In this document: positions 29,089-38,688 of the stretch, piece by piece | Position numbering within the stretch: position 1 is the first letter of the stretch | Layout: each line of letters starts with the position of its first letter | Assembly (NCBI GenBank): GCA_031291685.1 | Contig: JARLIP010000172.1 | Span: 1-51,354, forward strand | DNA: 51,354 nucleotides | From: Caulobacteraceae bacterium | GTDB taxonomy: Bacteria; Pseudomonadota; Alphaproteobacteria; Caulobacterales; Caulobacteraceae | Reading direction: 5' to 3' | Position numbers and translations under genes: made by a program | The notes under the pieces: generated by a model | What the model saw: only the letters and a program-made list of their open reading frames with translations | Told to the model about the DNA's origin: nothing | Databases searched by the model: none

Positions 29089-31599
29089 ATGGTCGAACTC
29101 TTGGGCGATGAGGCGCCCAGCATCGACAGAGGGATAGACGCAGCGGCGCGTCCAAACCGCTTGCTCGCCCTGGCGCGTCCCATCGGCCTCGGTCTTCTGG
29201 TGTTCGTCCTGGCGGCGATCACAATCCTGCTGGGCCGGATCACCGGGCGCGCCTCAGCGGTATGGCCCGCCAACGCCTTCGTCCTGGTCAGCCTGATCCG
29301 GTCCGAGCGGCGTCGTTGGCCTGTCTTCCTGGCCTGCGCCTTCATCGGCAACCTCACCGCCAACCTGCTGGGAGGAGACGCTCCCGTCCCGGGAGCCGTC
29401 CTGGCCCTAAGCAACACCCTGGAAAGCCTCATCTGCGCGACAGGGCTCCATCTGGTCCTCGGCCCAGGCCTGGACCTGACCCGCCGCAAGGACACCTGGA
29501 CCTTCGTCGGCATCGCCGCCGTCGTCGCCATCGCGTCAGGCCTGGTCGGCGTTGGCCTGGTGCGGTTCTATGAACGCCCCGATCCGGTCCACGCCGTGGT
29601 GATGTGGAGCCTAGCGGACCTGCTGGGGCTCACCGTGGTGGTTCCGGCCCTGTTGCTGATCAACCGCGCATCAATCGCCAAATTACTGGAACCACGGGTC
29701 GTGGCGGTGAATCTGGGCCTGCTCGCCCTGCTGGCGGGCACGATCACCTATGTCAGCCTGGCGACGCGGTTTCCATTCCTGTTCCTGATCACCCCCGTGC
29801 TTCTGTCGATCACCTTCCGCATGGAAGGCGTCGGCGCGGCCCTGGGGGTGCTGATCACCGCCACCACCCTGTGCGGCTTTGTCTTCGCCGGGCACGGCCC
29901 GATCGCCGTCCTGTTCCAGGACAAGACCTATCAGAACCTGAGCCTGCAACTGTTCCTGCTGGCCTCGGTCGGAGTGGTGTTTCCGGTCGCGGCCACCCTG
30001 GCGGAACGCCGCCGCCTGCGCGCGTCCCTGAAGAACAGCGAGACCCGCTACCGTGAGTTGGCGGACGTCTCCAGCGACATCATCATCCGCACCAACCTGA
30101 ACGAAACAATCCACTACGTCTCTCCCGCCTGCCGGCAGTTCGGCTATGAGCCCGGTGAACTGGTGGGCCGCTCGGCTTACGAGCTGATCCATGCCGACGA
30201 CATACCCGGCATCGCGGAGTTGGCCGACGCCCTTGCCGAAGGCGCCGTGGGCGCGGCCACGCGGCGGGAATACCGGGTGCGCAAGGCCGATGGCGACTAC
30301 GCCTGGGTCGAGGGCAACCACGCCATCGTCCGTCACGAACAAGGTCCCGACGACGGAGTCGAAATCATCGCCTATCTGCGGGACGTGACCGAGCGCCGGG
30401 CGCTGGAGGACGAACTGCGCGGCAAGCGCGCCGAGGCCGAGGCCGCCGCCGTGGCCAAGGCCGAATTCCTGGCCAATATGAGTCACGAGATCCGCACCCC
30501 ACTAACGGCGATCATGGGCTTTTCCGGCCTGCTGGACGGCGTCGAAGGCCTGTCGCCGGAGGCCGAGCTCTACGGCCGGCGCATCGCCACCGCCGGCCGC
30601 TCCCTGATGGCCGTGGTCAACGATATCCTGGACTTCTCCAAGCTGGAGTCCCGGCAACTGGAGCTTGATCCTCACCCGCTCAACCTGCGCGCCTTCGTCG
30701 AGGAGACCCTGGAGCTGAACGGCGCCCAGGCCCAGATCAAGGGCCTGACTCTGAGCGGCGGATTCGCCGACGACCTGCCGACGGACGTTCTGGTGGATGG
30801 CGGACGCCTGCGTCAGATTCTGCTCAATCTTCTGACCAACGCCATCAAGTTCACGGAAACGGGCGGGGTTGAGATCTTCGTCGATCACCTGCCCCCCGGC
30901 CTGCTGCGCATCGCCGTGGGCGACACGGGGATCGGCATTCCCGAGGATCGTCGGGACCGGCTGTTTCAGCGTTTTTCCCAGGTGGACGGTTCGGTCAGCC
31001 GCGAGCACGGCGGCAGCGGCCTTGGCTTGGCCATCTGCCGCGGCCTGACCGCCCTGATGGGGGGCGAGATCGGGGTGGACAGCGTCGAGGGGCGGGGATC
31101 GACCTTCTGGTTCACCGTCGCCGCCCTGCCCGTCGATGCGTCCGAGCCAATTCGCGCCACGACCATCGACTACGACGACGCCTTCGTCCCCGCCCGGATC
31201 CTGGTGGTGGACGATGTGGCGGTAAACCGCGAGCTGATGCGCGCCATGCTCAGCCCCTTCGGGCATATCCTGCAGGAGGCCAGCTGCGGCGCCACGGCGA
31301 TCGAGGCCGCCCACGTGACGGCCTTCGACCTGATCCTGATGGATCTGCAGATGCCCGGCATGGACGGGTTCGAAACCGCCCGGGCGATCCGCGCGTCATC
31401 TGTGCTTAACCATGACACCCCTATCGTGGCCGTGAGCGCCAATGTGCTCGTCCAGCACGTGGCCGCGTGTCACGCCGCTGGGATGAACGACCATATCGCC
31501 AAGCCGATTCAACCCCTGGAGCTCCTCGCCAAGGTCATGGCATGGACTCAGGGGATGGGGCCGGAGACCGGCGAACCTGAGACGGACACCGCGCTATGA
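29089..31599 (+). CDS. Hybrid sensor histidine kinase: MASE1-like membrane domain, PAS, HisKA, HATPase, receiver
   Basis: Multi-TM N-terminus ([20 protein letters not shown]); [38 protein letters not shown] (PAS); [45 protein letters not shown]...[16 protein letters not shown] start 29014; ATG 29089 more likely. Confidence 0.93.
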   Translation: MVELLGDEAPSIDRGIDAAARPNRLLALARPIGLGLLVFVLAAITILLGRITGRASAVWPANAFVLVSLIRSERRRWPVFLACAFIGNLTANLLGGDAPVPGAVLALSNTLESLICATGLHLVLGPGLDLTRRKDTWTFVGIAAVVAIASGLVGVGLVRFYERPDPVHAVVMWSLADLLGLTVVVPALLLINRASIAKLLEPRVVAVNLGLLALLAGTITYVSLATRFPFLFLITPVLLSITFRMEGVGAALGVLITATTLCGFVFAGHGPIAVLFQDKTYQNLSLQLFLLASVGVVFPVAATLAERRRLRASLKNSETRYRELADVSSDIIIRTNLNETIHYVSPACRQFGYEPGELVGRSAYELIHADDIPGIAELADALAEGAVGAATRREYRVRKADGDYAWVEGNHAIVRHEQGPDDGVEIIAYLRDVTERRALEDELRGKRAEAEAAAVAKAEFLANMSHEIRTPLTAIMGFSGLLDGVEGLSPEAELYGRRIATAGRSLMAVVNDILDFSKLESRQLELDPHPLNLRAFVEETLELNGAQAQIKGLTLSGGFADDLPTDVLVDGGRLRQILLNLLTNAIKFTETGGVEIFVDHLPPGLLRIAVGDTGIGIPEDRRDRLFQRFSQVDGSVSREHGGSGLGLAICRGLTALMGGEIGVDSVEGRGSTFWFTVAALPVDASEPIRATTIDYDDAFVPARILVVDDVAVNRELMRAMLSPFGHILQEASCGATAIEAAHVTAFDLILMDLQMPGMDGFETARAIRASSVLNHDTPIVAVSANVLVQHVAACHAAGMNDHIAKPIQPLELLAKVMAWTQGMGPETGEPETDTAL

Positions 31600-31994
31600 A
31601 TACGCAGCAGGACTGGAAGCCCCCGGTGATGGTGGTCGAGGACGACCCCCTGATCGGTGAACTGCTGAGCCTGAAACTGAAGTCCGCCGGCTATAACCCC
31701 ACCCTGGTCAAGAACGGGGTCGAGGCGCTGAAGCGGGTCGGAGAGATCAAGCCGCGGATGGTGTTGCTGGACCTGGGTCTGCCAAAGGTGGACGGCTTCC
31801 AGGTGCTGGAGAGCCTGCGCCGGGATCTGCGCTTTCCGCGCCTGCCCATCGTGGTGCTGACCGCGCGGCAAGGGGGCGAGGAGGTGCGGCGGGCGATCAA
31901 GCTGGGCGCCAGCGACTATGTGACCAAGCCCTTCGACCTGTCGGCCCTGCTCAAGCGGCTGGCGGTCCATTTGCCGGCCTGCGCCACGGCCTGA
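31596..31994 (+). CDS. Response regulator, single receiver domain
   Basis: PPVMVVEDDPLIGELLSLKLKSAGYNPTLVKNGVEALKRVGEIKPRMVLLDLGLPKVDG...VTKPFDLSALLKRL; ATGA overlap with the kinase. Confidence 0.93.
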   Translation: MNTQQDWKPPVMVVEDDPLIGELLSLKLKSAGYNPTLVKNGVEALKRVGEIKPRMVLLDLGLPKVDGFQVLESLRRDLRFPRLPIVVLTARQGGEEVRRAIKLGASDYVTKPFDLSALLKRLAVHLPACATA

Positions 31995-32128
31995 GCCGCC
32001 CTCCAAACCCGGCCGCCCAAACATGGCCATCCGTGCACGGAGGCCTAGGCGCCGCCGCGGCGTTTTCAAGACTTGCAATCGGCGAGAGTCTGCGCTTTGA
32101 GCCTACGCGTTCAATTCACGGAGACCCG

Positions 32129-32482
32129 ATGCAAGAACCGAAGAGGGCGAGTTTTGCCGATCGCCTGGCGACAGCCGCCGAGGCCAAGAAGGCCCGGCTC
32201 GCCAAGTTCACCCCCAAGCCAACCGTAACCGATCCCAACTTCCAGAACCGCCAGCAGCGTCGCGCGGCCGAGATCGAGGCGGTCAGGGCCGCCCGCGAGG
32301 CCGAACGCGAAGCGGCCCGGCTGGCTCAGCTCGAAGCCCAGCAGGCCGCCCATCAGGCCAGCCTGGAGGCCGAACTGAGCGAGCTGGACGCAAAGCGCCA
32401 GGAACGCAAGGATCGCAAGGCCCAGGTCAAGGCCGAGGCCCGCGCCAACCGCGAAGCCAAGGCGGCCGATCGCCGCAAATAG
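32129..32482 (+). CDS. DUF6481-like charged protein
   Basis: MQEPKRASFADRLATAAEAKKARLAKFTPKPTVTDPNFQNRQQRRAAEIEAVRAAREAERE...; Ala/Arg/Glu-rich helical protein. Confidence 0.65.
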   Translation: MQEPKRASFADRLATAAEAKKARLAKFTPKPTVTDPNFQNRQQRRAAEIEAVRAAREAEREAARLAQLEAQQAAHQASLEAELSELDAKRQERKDRKAQVKAEARANREAKAADRRK

Positions 32483-32510
32483 GCTCGCTGAAAATAGACT
32501 GGTCGATTGC

Positions 32511-32543
32511 GTGAAATCAGGGCCGCACCGGCCCTGATTTCAC
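32511..32543. terminator. Bidirectional terminator-like hairpin between convergent genes
   Basis: GTGAAATCAGGGCC-GCACC-GGCCCTGATTTCAC: perfect 14-bp stem, 5-nt loop. Confidence 0.75.
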
Positions 32544-32555
32544 GTCGCCATGCTT

Positions 32556-33926
32556 TCAGAAGTGCGTATGCAAGCGGACGGCCACGACGGGGGCCGGGCC
32601 GCGATCCGCGTTGTACCCGGGGTGATCGATCACCTGACCATCGAGGCTGAGACTGACCGCCGGGGTCAGGGCGGCGCTGTAATAGACCTCGACGGCCTCC
32701 TCCGCGCTGGCGTGGGGCAAGCGCCCGTCACCCACCAGGATGCCGACGCCGCCGGCGGCCAGATAGGCCTTGTGGATCGACGAGACGCCATTGATCACGG
32801 CGCCGAGGCCCACTGTATCATTGGACCGCCCCCAGCCCCGGCCATCCAGGGACAAACCCATGGCGAAGGTGCGATCGACGTCCGTGAACTCATAGGCCTC
32901 TGCGTCACCGCCAGCGACACCCGCGCGGGCGAAGAGACCCAGGCCCGGTCTCAGCTCCTGCTCCAGGTTCAGGCTGACGCCCCCACGATTGCGGTAGTCG
33001 CGGACCGCCGCGGTGCTGGGGGTCTGGTTGGTGGCCGCGCCCAGGGCGATGGCCTGATCGTAGAGCCCCATCCGCCCGCGGGTCAGGAAACCCGTGACCG
33101 CGAGCTTGCCGGGATGGCCGGCCAGTTCGTGGCGCTCCTCGATTTCCCCGATCAGCTGGAACTGGCCAAAGCGCCCGTCCAGATGCTCGCTGTTAGGCAC
33201 GATGGACAGGTCATAGCCCCCCGCCCGCAGGGTCCAGCGCCCCTGGTACCATTCCGCCGCCGCCCCGACGCTATAGCCCCAGGCGTCGGCGGCGTAGTCG
33301 AAGGTGCCGGTGTCGATCAGGGTCCAGTTGAGGAAGTCGGCCCTGGGATCATGGGCGTATTTGTTGGTGTCGAAGATATCCCCGACCCCCATCTTGCCGA
33401 TGGTGATCACCAGACGGTTTTCGGTCTGATGGCCCGCCATCTGGTTGATGTCGGCCTCGACCGCCTTTTCCTCGCCCCCCAGATTGATGGTCTGGCGCAG
33501 GAACACCCGCTGCAGTCTCAGATAGGGATCGCGCTTGCCGACCTTGTAGGCCTCGCCGCTGGGAAAGCCGGCGGCGCCCAGGGTGTCGCTGAGGCCAAAG
33601 CCCTGGTCGATCTCGGGATTGATCCACAGCTCCGCCCCGCGCCAGGGCCGCAGGCCGGCATAGAGGGTGGCGTCGAAGGTCTCACGCCCCCGCGTCCCGG
33701 GGTCCAGGCTGTTGGCGCCGCGATAGGGCGAGGGAAAGGCGATGGTCGCCTGCTCCACCACCGTGGCCTGCCCATGCACGGCCCAGATCAACGTATCGTT
33801 CGGGGCGGGGGCGGACGTATCCGCCCGGGCGCCGGACGCGGCGGCGAGGGCAAGGGTTCCGAACAGACCAAGGAGGCCTTTGGCGCGCGTCAGAGAGGCG
33901 CGCCGAGTGGGCGGGGTGGAAATCAT
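32556..33926 (-). CDS. Carbohydrate-selective porin (OprB-like)
   Basis: Signal peptide; HGQATVVEQATIAFPSPYRGANSLDPGTRGRETFDATLYAGLRPWRGAELWINPEIDQGFGLSDTLGAAGFPSGEAYKVG...LRLQRVFLRQTINLGG; terminal beta-strand VAVRLHTHF. Confidence 0.85.
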   Translation of the reverse strand: MISTPPTRRASLTRAKGLLGLFGTLALAAASGARADTSAPAPNDTLIWAVHGQATVVEQATIAFPSPYRGANSLDPGTRGRETFDATLYAGLRPWRGAELWINPEIDQGFGLSDTLGAAGFPSGEAYKVGKRDPYLRLQRVFLRQTINLGGEEKAVEADINQMAGHQTENRLVITIGKMGVGDIFDTNKYAHDPRADFLNWTLIDTGTFDYAADAWGYSVGAAAEWYQGRWTLRAGGYDLSIVPNSEHLDGRFGQFQLIGEIEERHELAGHPGKLAVTGFLTRGRMGLYDQAIALGAATNQTPSTAAVRDYRNRGGVSLNLEQELRPGLGLFARAGVAGGDAEAYEFTDVDRTFAMGLSLDGRGWGRSNDTVGLGAVINGVSSIHKAYLAAGGVGILVGDGRLPHASAEEAVEVYYSAALTPAVSLSLDGQVIDHPGYNADRGPAPVVAVRLHTHF

Positions 33927-34276
33927 CTGAGGCTCTAGATCTGGAAGATTTCGGGATTGACGGCGGAGGAACCCGGCGCGGCGATAGCAGTCCCTGGATG
34001 GGTTTGCATGGGAAGGTTGGATAAAGGTGATAAAAGGCCGTCCTCAAAAAACAGAAATGACGCGGCGTTTAAGCTTCCTTCGATGCGCGACATCGCCCCC
34101 AACTTGGCGCCCTTCGACGACCGTCTGGTGACAGGATCACGCGCCCTTTGATGTGTTGGCGGATCATTTCGGATCACCTACGGACCCGGCGCCAAGGCGC
34201 CATGGAAGCTGTTGAGGACAAGGGCCACGCCAAGGCCATTCCGAACGTGTCGGATGACATCAGCTAGCGGTGGTGA

Positions 34277-34295
34277 TATACCCTACTGGAGTATA
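34277..34295. promoter_or_regulatory. Candidate CsoR/RcnR-family operator TATAC-CCTACTGGA-GTATA
   Basis: Inverted repeat 19-38 nt upstream of the regulator start at 34315. Confidence 0.5.
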
Positions 34296-34314
34296 GGTCA
34301 AGGAGACGTCAGAC

Positions 34315-34593
34315 GTGCCGCACATCGCCACGGAAAAAATCAAATTGCTCAATCGGCTCAAGCGGTTGCGCGGGCAGATCGAGGCGATTGAGCGGCTGGT
34401 CCATGAAGACGCCGAGTGTGCCCGGGTGTTGCAGCAGGCCACAGCCTGCCGCGGCGCGCTGGAGGGATTTATCGGTGAGGTGATCGAGGACCATATCCGC
34501 GAGCACATGGTCGACCCCGCCGCGCCACGGGACGATCCCCGCGTCCAGGCCGCCGAGGAACTGGTGGCGATCGTCCACTCCTACCTGACCTGA
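34315..34593 (+). CDS. Metal/formaldehyde-sensing transcriptional repressor, CsoR/RcnR/FrmR family
   Basis: MPHIATEKIKLLNRLKRLRGQIEAIERLVHEDAECARVLQQATACRGALEGFIGEVIEDHIREHMV: DUF156 family. GTG start. Confidence 0.9.
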   Translation: MPHIATEKIKLLNRLKRLRGQIEAIERLVHEDAECARVLQQATACRGALEGFIGEVIEDHIREHMVDPAAPRDDPRVQAAEELVAIVHSYLT

Positions 34594-34614
34594 CCCCTGC
34601 CCCAGATTTGGCGA

Positions 34615-36213
34615 TCAGAGGGTCTCCAGCGCGCCGCCCGGGACGGACCCGGCATCGCCCAAGGCCCGCCCCCGGGTCTCCCTGCCGAACAGCAGCACCA
34701 GCACGGCCGCCGCGGCCACGGGGGCGGCCATCATCCAGGCCGCCAGACCCAGGGCGGGAACCAGGGCCGCCAGGCTCAGCCCCTGGGCGACCAGACCGCC
34801 GGCCTTGCTGGCCCCCGCGATCCAGCCCGAGCCGCGCCCCCGCATCGCCAGGGGATAGTTCTCCGCCGAATAGGGCAAAAGCACCGCGATCACGCCGTTG
34901 GAGCCGACGATGAGGAGAGCGATGGCCAGGACGGGATTGGCCAGCAGCCCCCTGCCCGCCCCCGTCTCCAGGCCCAGGACCGCCCCTAGCCCCGCCGCCG
35001 TGATCAGCAGCATGGCCACCAGCGCCCCCTTGCTGCTCCAGCGGCTGTAGAGCAGGGCCGCCAGCGCCACGGTGGGCAGGGCGACGAAGGCGGACCTGGC
35101 CAGGAGGCCGCTGGCCGTGGCGGCGCTATAGCCCTTGGCCACCAGGTCTCCCGGCAGCCACAGGAGCAGGCCGAAATTGATCAGGCCCCAGGCCAGGCCG
35201 GTCACGGTCAGGGCCAGGGTCACGCGCCACAGGCCCGCCGCAGCCACCGGGGCGCGGGCGGCGCCCTGGGCCGAGGTGGGCGGCGCCGATGAGGACACGC
35301 GCACCTTGGAGCCGAGCCGTTGCAGAACCGCCGCCGCCTCGGCCTGACGGCCTTGCAGGATCAGAAAGCGGGGAGATTCGGGAATGAACCGGTTGAGGGT
35401 GACCAGCAGCACCCCGGTGGGCAGGCCCAGGAACCACAGGATCCGCCAGCCGAAATGGCCGATCAGCAGGCTGGAGCAGGTGCTGGCCGCCAGATATCCC
35501 CCCACCAGACCCAACCCACCCACCAGCACCAGGACCCAGCCCCGATGGCGGGCGGGAATGGTCTCGGCCAGCAGGGTGTAGGCGATGGGCATCAGCCCTC
35601 CGGCGGAGGCGCCCATCAGAAAGCACATGACGAGGTTCCAAGCGAAGGACGGCATGGCGCCACAGATGGCGGTACCCACGAACATGATCGCCGCCAGCAG
35701 GATCGAGGCCCGTCGCCCGAACAGATCCGCCAGCACCCCCCAGACCAGGGAGCCGATCACCGTGCCGGTCAGGGCGGTAAAGGGCAGGAGGGCCGCCACG
35801 GCCTTGGTCAGGCCGTACTCCCGCGCCACCCCGGGGGTGACGAAGCCCAGGGTCGCCGGCTTCATGGTGTCGATCACCAGGGCCAGGGTCAGGACCGCCA
35901 TCAGCATCAGGTGGCGGCGGTTCAGCCGCACGGCCTCGTCGGTCTCGACGATCAGGGTGGGCGCCAAATGGACAGCGCTGTCATTTTTCGGAAGCAAAGA
36001 CCAGCCGGACAGGACCGCGCCCGCCACGATCAGGGCCATGCCCAGGACCATACCGGGATCGGTGGGCATGCCGGCCATCTGGTAGCCCATGTCGGCGCAG
36101 GCCAGGAACATGGGGATGTGCAGCAGCACGCCCGTGGCCACCATCAGGCAGCCGCCCCAGAAGGCGGCCAGGCGCCCCCGTCCGTCGATCGCCGCCCCAG
36201 CAATGGTGGTCAT
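34615..36213 (-). CDS. MFS transporter
   Basis: 12-TM pattern; LVWGVLADLFGRRASILLAAIMFVGTAICG; MPIAYTLLAETIPARHRGWVLVLVGG; RFIPESPRFLILQGRQ. Confidence 0.88.
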   Translation of the reverse strand: MTTIAGAAIDGRGRLAAFWGGCLMVATGVLLHIPMFLACADMGYQMAGMPTDPGMVLGMALIVAGAVLSGWSLLPKNDSAVHLAPTLIVETDEAVRLNRRHLMLMAVLTLALVIDTMKPATLGFVTPGVAREYGLTKAVAALLPFTALTGTVIGSLVWGVLADLFGRRASILLAAIMFVGTAICGAMPSFAWNLVMCFLMGASAGGLMPIAYTLLAETIPARHRGWVLVLVGGLGLVGGYLAASTCSSLLIGHFGWRILWFLGLPTGVLLVTLNRFIPESPRFLILQGRQAEAAAVLQRLGSKVRVSSSAPPTSAQGAARAPVAAAGLWRVTLALTVTGLAWGLINFGLLLWLPGDLVAKGYSAATASGLLARSAFVALPTVALAALLYSRWSSKGALVAMLLITAAGLGAVLGLETGAGRGLLANPVLAIALLIVGSNGVIAVLLPYSAENYPLAMRGRGSGWIAGASKAGGLVAQGLSLAALVPALGLAAWMMAAPVAAAAVLVLLFGRETRGRALGDAGSVPGGALETL

Positions 36214-36336
36214 GCCCGCCTCCCAGACACGCCCGGCCAGAGTCCCGGGCCCGGAGGTCGTTCAGCGCCTCCACGATATAGCGGTAACACGACTTTTGCG
36301 GGCGCCCAAGGCCGGACCTGGGCGCGCCGCTACCCC

Positions 36337-38418
36337 CTACGGCTTGGTCGGCGCGGCGTAGACCTGATGGCCGCGGAACCAGGTTTCCAGCACCTTGGTC
36401 TTGGCGATGTCCGCGGCCTTGCCGGCGTCGGCCAGGGCGATGATGTCCTGGTTGAGCAGGATGAAGTCGGCGGACTTGCCCACGGCGATGGAGCCGAACT
36501 CGTCGGCCCGGCCCATGGCCCGGGCGCCGTTGATGGTATAGGCGTCGATCAGGTCGCGGATATCCAGCCGCTCCTGCGGATTAGCCGGGGGCAGGTCGGC
36601 CCAGGCGCGGGTGACGCCCACGGACATGTTCACGAAGGGCTGGGGATCGCGGGTGTTGACCGGCGCGTCGGAACCCGCCGCCAGGATGCCGCCCGCCAGC
36701 TTGGTCGACTTGGCCGGATAGAACTGCTTTTCGTAATAGCTATTGGGATCGTGGAAGGCGGCGAAGCTGTTGCCGCTCACGTGCTCGAAGAAGGGCACGA
36801 CGCTGATGTCGTATTCCGGGTTCGCCGTGGCCCAGGAGTAGGTGTAGGCCAGATAAAGGTGGTCCTTGCCGATCCGGACCACGTCTTCCGGCGCCACCAC
36901 CTGAAGATGGGCGATGGTGTCGGGGGTCTTGTCGTTGCCGTCGGCGGCCCGGGCGCCCTCGATGGCGTCCACGGCGGTGCGCACGGCCTCATCGCCGATG
37001 GCGTGGATATGCAGGGTGAAGCCGGCCAGGTGGGCGGCCTTGGCGTAGTCCAGGATCACCTGGCGATCATGCTGCAGCTTACCCGAGGATATGGCGCACT
37101 GGTCCGGGTGATAGCCGTTGGCCTTCATGAAGGCGGCGACGGCCTGGGGATCGGAAAACTTGGCCGTATCCGCCCGCACCGAGACGCACAGGGGCGATTG
37201 CAGGTCGACATAGCCCTTCACCGCCAGCTTGCCCGCCGCGTCGGGGCCGAAGATCGGTTGCAGATAGGGCTTGATCGAGGGGGAATCCGGCAGGGTCGGC
37301 GGGGTGGCGTAGGGATTTCCCTCCAGCACGCCATCGGCGAAGATCTTCAGGGCGTCGGCGCGGATCAGGTCGGACCCGGCGTACTTCTTGTGCACCGCCA
37401 GGGCGCCGGCCAGCAGCCTGTCATAGTCGATATGACCGTCGGCGGCCTTGAACGCCTCGGGCAGGTAGAGCTGCATCAGGTTGACCCGGACGGTGAGTTT
37501 CCCCTCCGCCGCCAGGGTGTCGTAGAAGGGCAGGATCTCCGGCGTCACCAGGGCGTCCTGCATGGCGGTGATGCCGACGCTGTTGAGCCGCTCGGGCACC
37601 TTTTCCGGGGTCTTCATCAGGGCCTGGAAATTGACCGCGAGCAGGTCCGGGGCGCCCAGGGTGTCGCGGGCGTCCTCATTGACGGTGCCGTTGGGCTCGC
37701 CGGCGGCGTCCACGCCGATCAGCTTGCGGAACTGGGGAAAGTCGCTGGCCAGGGTGGCGCGGCTATAGCCCACCGCCACGCCCTTGGCGTTCTTGGCCTT
37801 GGCCAGGGCCAGGCTGTTGAAGGCGCCGTGATGGCCGTCATTGCCCAGCAGCGCGATGGGGTTCTGGCTGGAGGCCCGGTCCAGGGCCGCGCGCAGGGTG
37901 GGCGCCACGGCGCTGGGTTCATTGCCGCCGGTGAAGTTCCATTGCTGCACGATCACCCAGTCGCCCGGAGCGATGTGATAGCGCTTGATGCAGTCCTGGA
38001 TGAAGGGCGCCATAGCCTCCAGGCTGATGTTCTGGCTCTCGAAGCTGCACACATCCAGGTCGGCGATGCCGGTGGGATGGATGTGGGCGTCCACCAAGCC
38101 CGGCAGCACCAGCCGCCCCGCGCCCTGCTCCACCTGGGTCTTGGGCCCGGTGAGGGCCTTGGCCCCTTCGGCCGAACCCACATAGATGATCTTGCCGTCC
38201 TTCACCGCCAGGGCCTGGGCGGTGCTGTGGGCGGCGTCCTCGGTATAGATCTTGGCGCCCGTGAGCACATAGTCCGCCGGGGGCGGCGCGGCCAGGGCCG
38301 GAGAGGCGGCCAGCATCGTCGCCCCGAACAGGGTGGAAAGGGACAGGGCGGACGAGGACAGGGCGGCCAGGGTCAGGCGGGTCATGGAGAGGCGGGTCAT
38401 GCGAGACGATCTTCCCAA
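36337..38418 (-). CDS. Amidohydrolase family protein (YtcJ-like), with signal peptide
   Basis: ADYVLTGAKIYTEDAAHSTAQALAVKDGKIIYVGS, RLVLPGLVDAHIHPTGI, FTLHIHAIGDEAVRTAVDAIE, LDIRDLIDAYTINGARAMGRADEFGSIAVGKSADFILLNQD. Confidence 0.92.
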   Translation of the reverse strand: MGRSSRMTRLSMTRLTLAALSSSALSLSTLFGATMLAASPALAAPPPADYVLTGAKIYTEDAAHSTAQALAVKDGKIIYVGSAEGAKALTGPKTQVEQGAGRLVLPGLVDAHIHPTGIADLDVCSFESQNISLEAMAPFIQDCIKRYHIAPGDWVIVQQWNFTGGNEPSAVAPTLRAALDRASSQNPIALLGNDGHHGAFNSLALAKAKNAKGVAVGYSRATLASDFPQFRKLIGVDAAGEPNGTVNEDARDTLGAPDLLAVNFQALMKTPEKVPERLNSVGITAMQDALVTPEILPFYDTLAAEGKLTVRVNLMQLYLPEAFKAADGHIDYDRLLAGALAVHKKYAGSDLIRADALKIFADGVLEGNPYATPPTLPDSPSIKPYLQPIFGPDAAGKLAVKGYVDLQSPLCVSVRADTAKFSDPQAVAAFMKANGYHPDQCAISSGKLQHDRQVILDYAKAAHLAGFTLHIHAIGDEAVRTAVDAIEGARAADGNDKTPDTIAHLQVVAPEDVVRIGKDHLYLAYTYSWATANPEYDISVVPFFEHVSGNSFAAFHDPNSYYEKQFYPAKSTKLAGGILAAGSDAPVNTRDPQPFVNMSVGVTRAWADLPPANPQERLDIRDLIDAYTINGARAMGRADEFGSIAVGKSADFILLNQDIIALADAGKAADIAKTKVLETWFRGHQVYAAPTKP

Positions 38419-38430
38419 TAAATTGTCATT

Positions 38431-38450
38431 CCAACGGCCATTGAGCTTGG
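38431..38450 (+). repeat. Solo terminus of the MITE-like repeat
   Basis: CCAACGGCCATTGAGCTTGG, identical over 20 nt to 14557-14576, without an adjacent core. Confidence 0.7.
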
Positions 38451-38491
38451 CTCCAAGGCCTTGTGATCGGGGCTTGGCCCGCTCCTACCCG

Positions 38492-38607
38492 CTCTCCCCG
38501 GCGAAGGCCGGGGTCCAGATCATAGAGCGCGGCGGCTGGCCGGTCTGAGCGTTTTTCCTCGTAGGGACAAAGCCTTGTCATCTGGATCCCGGCATTCGCC
38601 GGGAGGA
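38492..38607. repeat. Inverted pair of REP-like palindromes
   Basis: CTCTCCCCGGCGAAGGCCGGGGTCCAGAT and, inverted, ATCTGGATCCCGGCATTCGCCGGGAGGA, between amidohydrolase and TonB receptor genes. Confidence 0.7.
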
Positions 38608-38688
38608 TCGGTTGAGGGCGCCGAGTCCAGAGATCAAACATCAGCGCCATGGTGTCGCCCACCCGGACGTCCCGGGCGGGCGTGATGG

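Noticed and set aside
35320-38421. 1033-aa plus-strand ORF antisense to the MFS and amidohydrolase genes
   Set aside because: Low-complexity Gly/Gln/His/Arg composition typical of antisense frames in GC-rich coding DNA; the opposite strand encodes two recognisable families.
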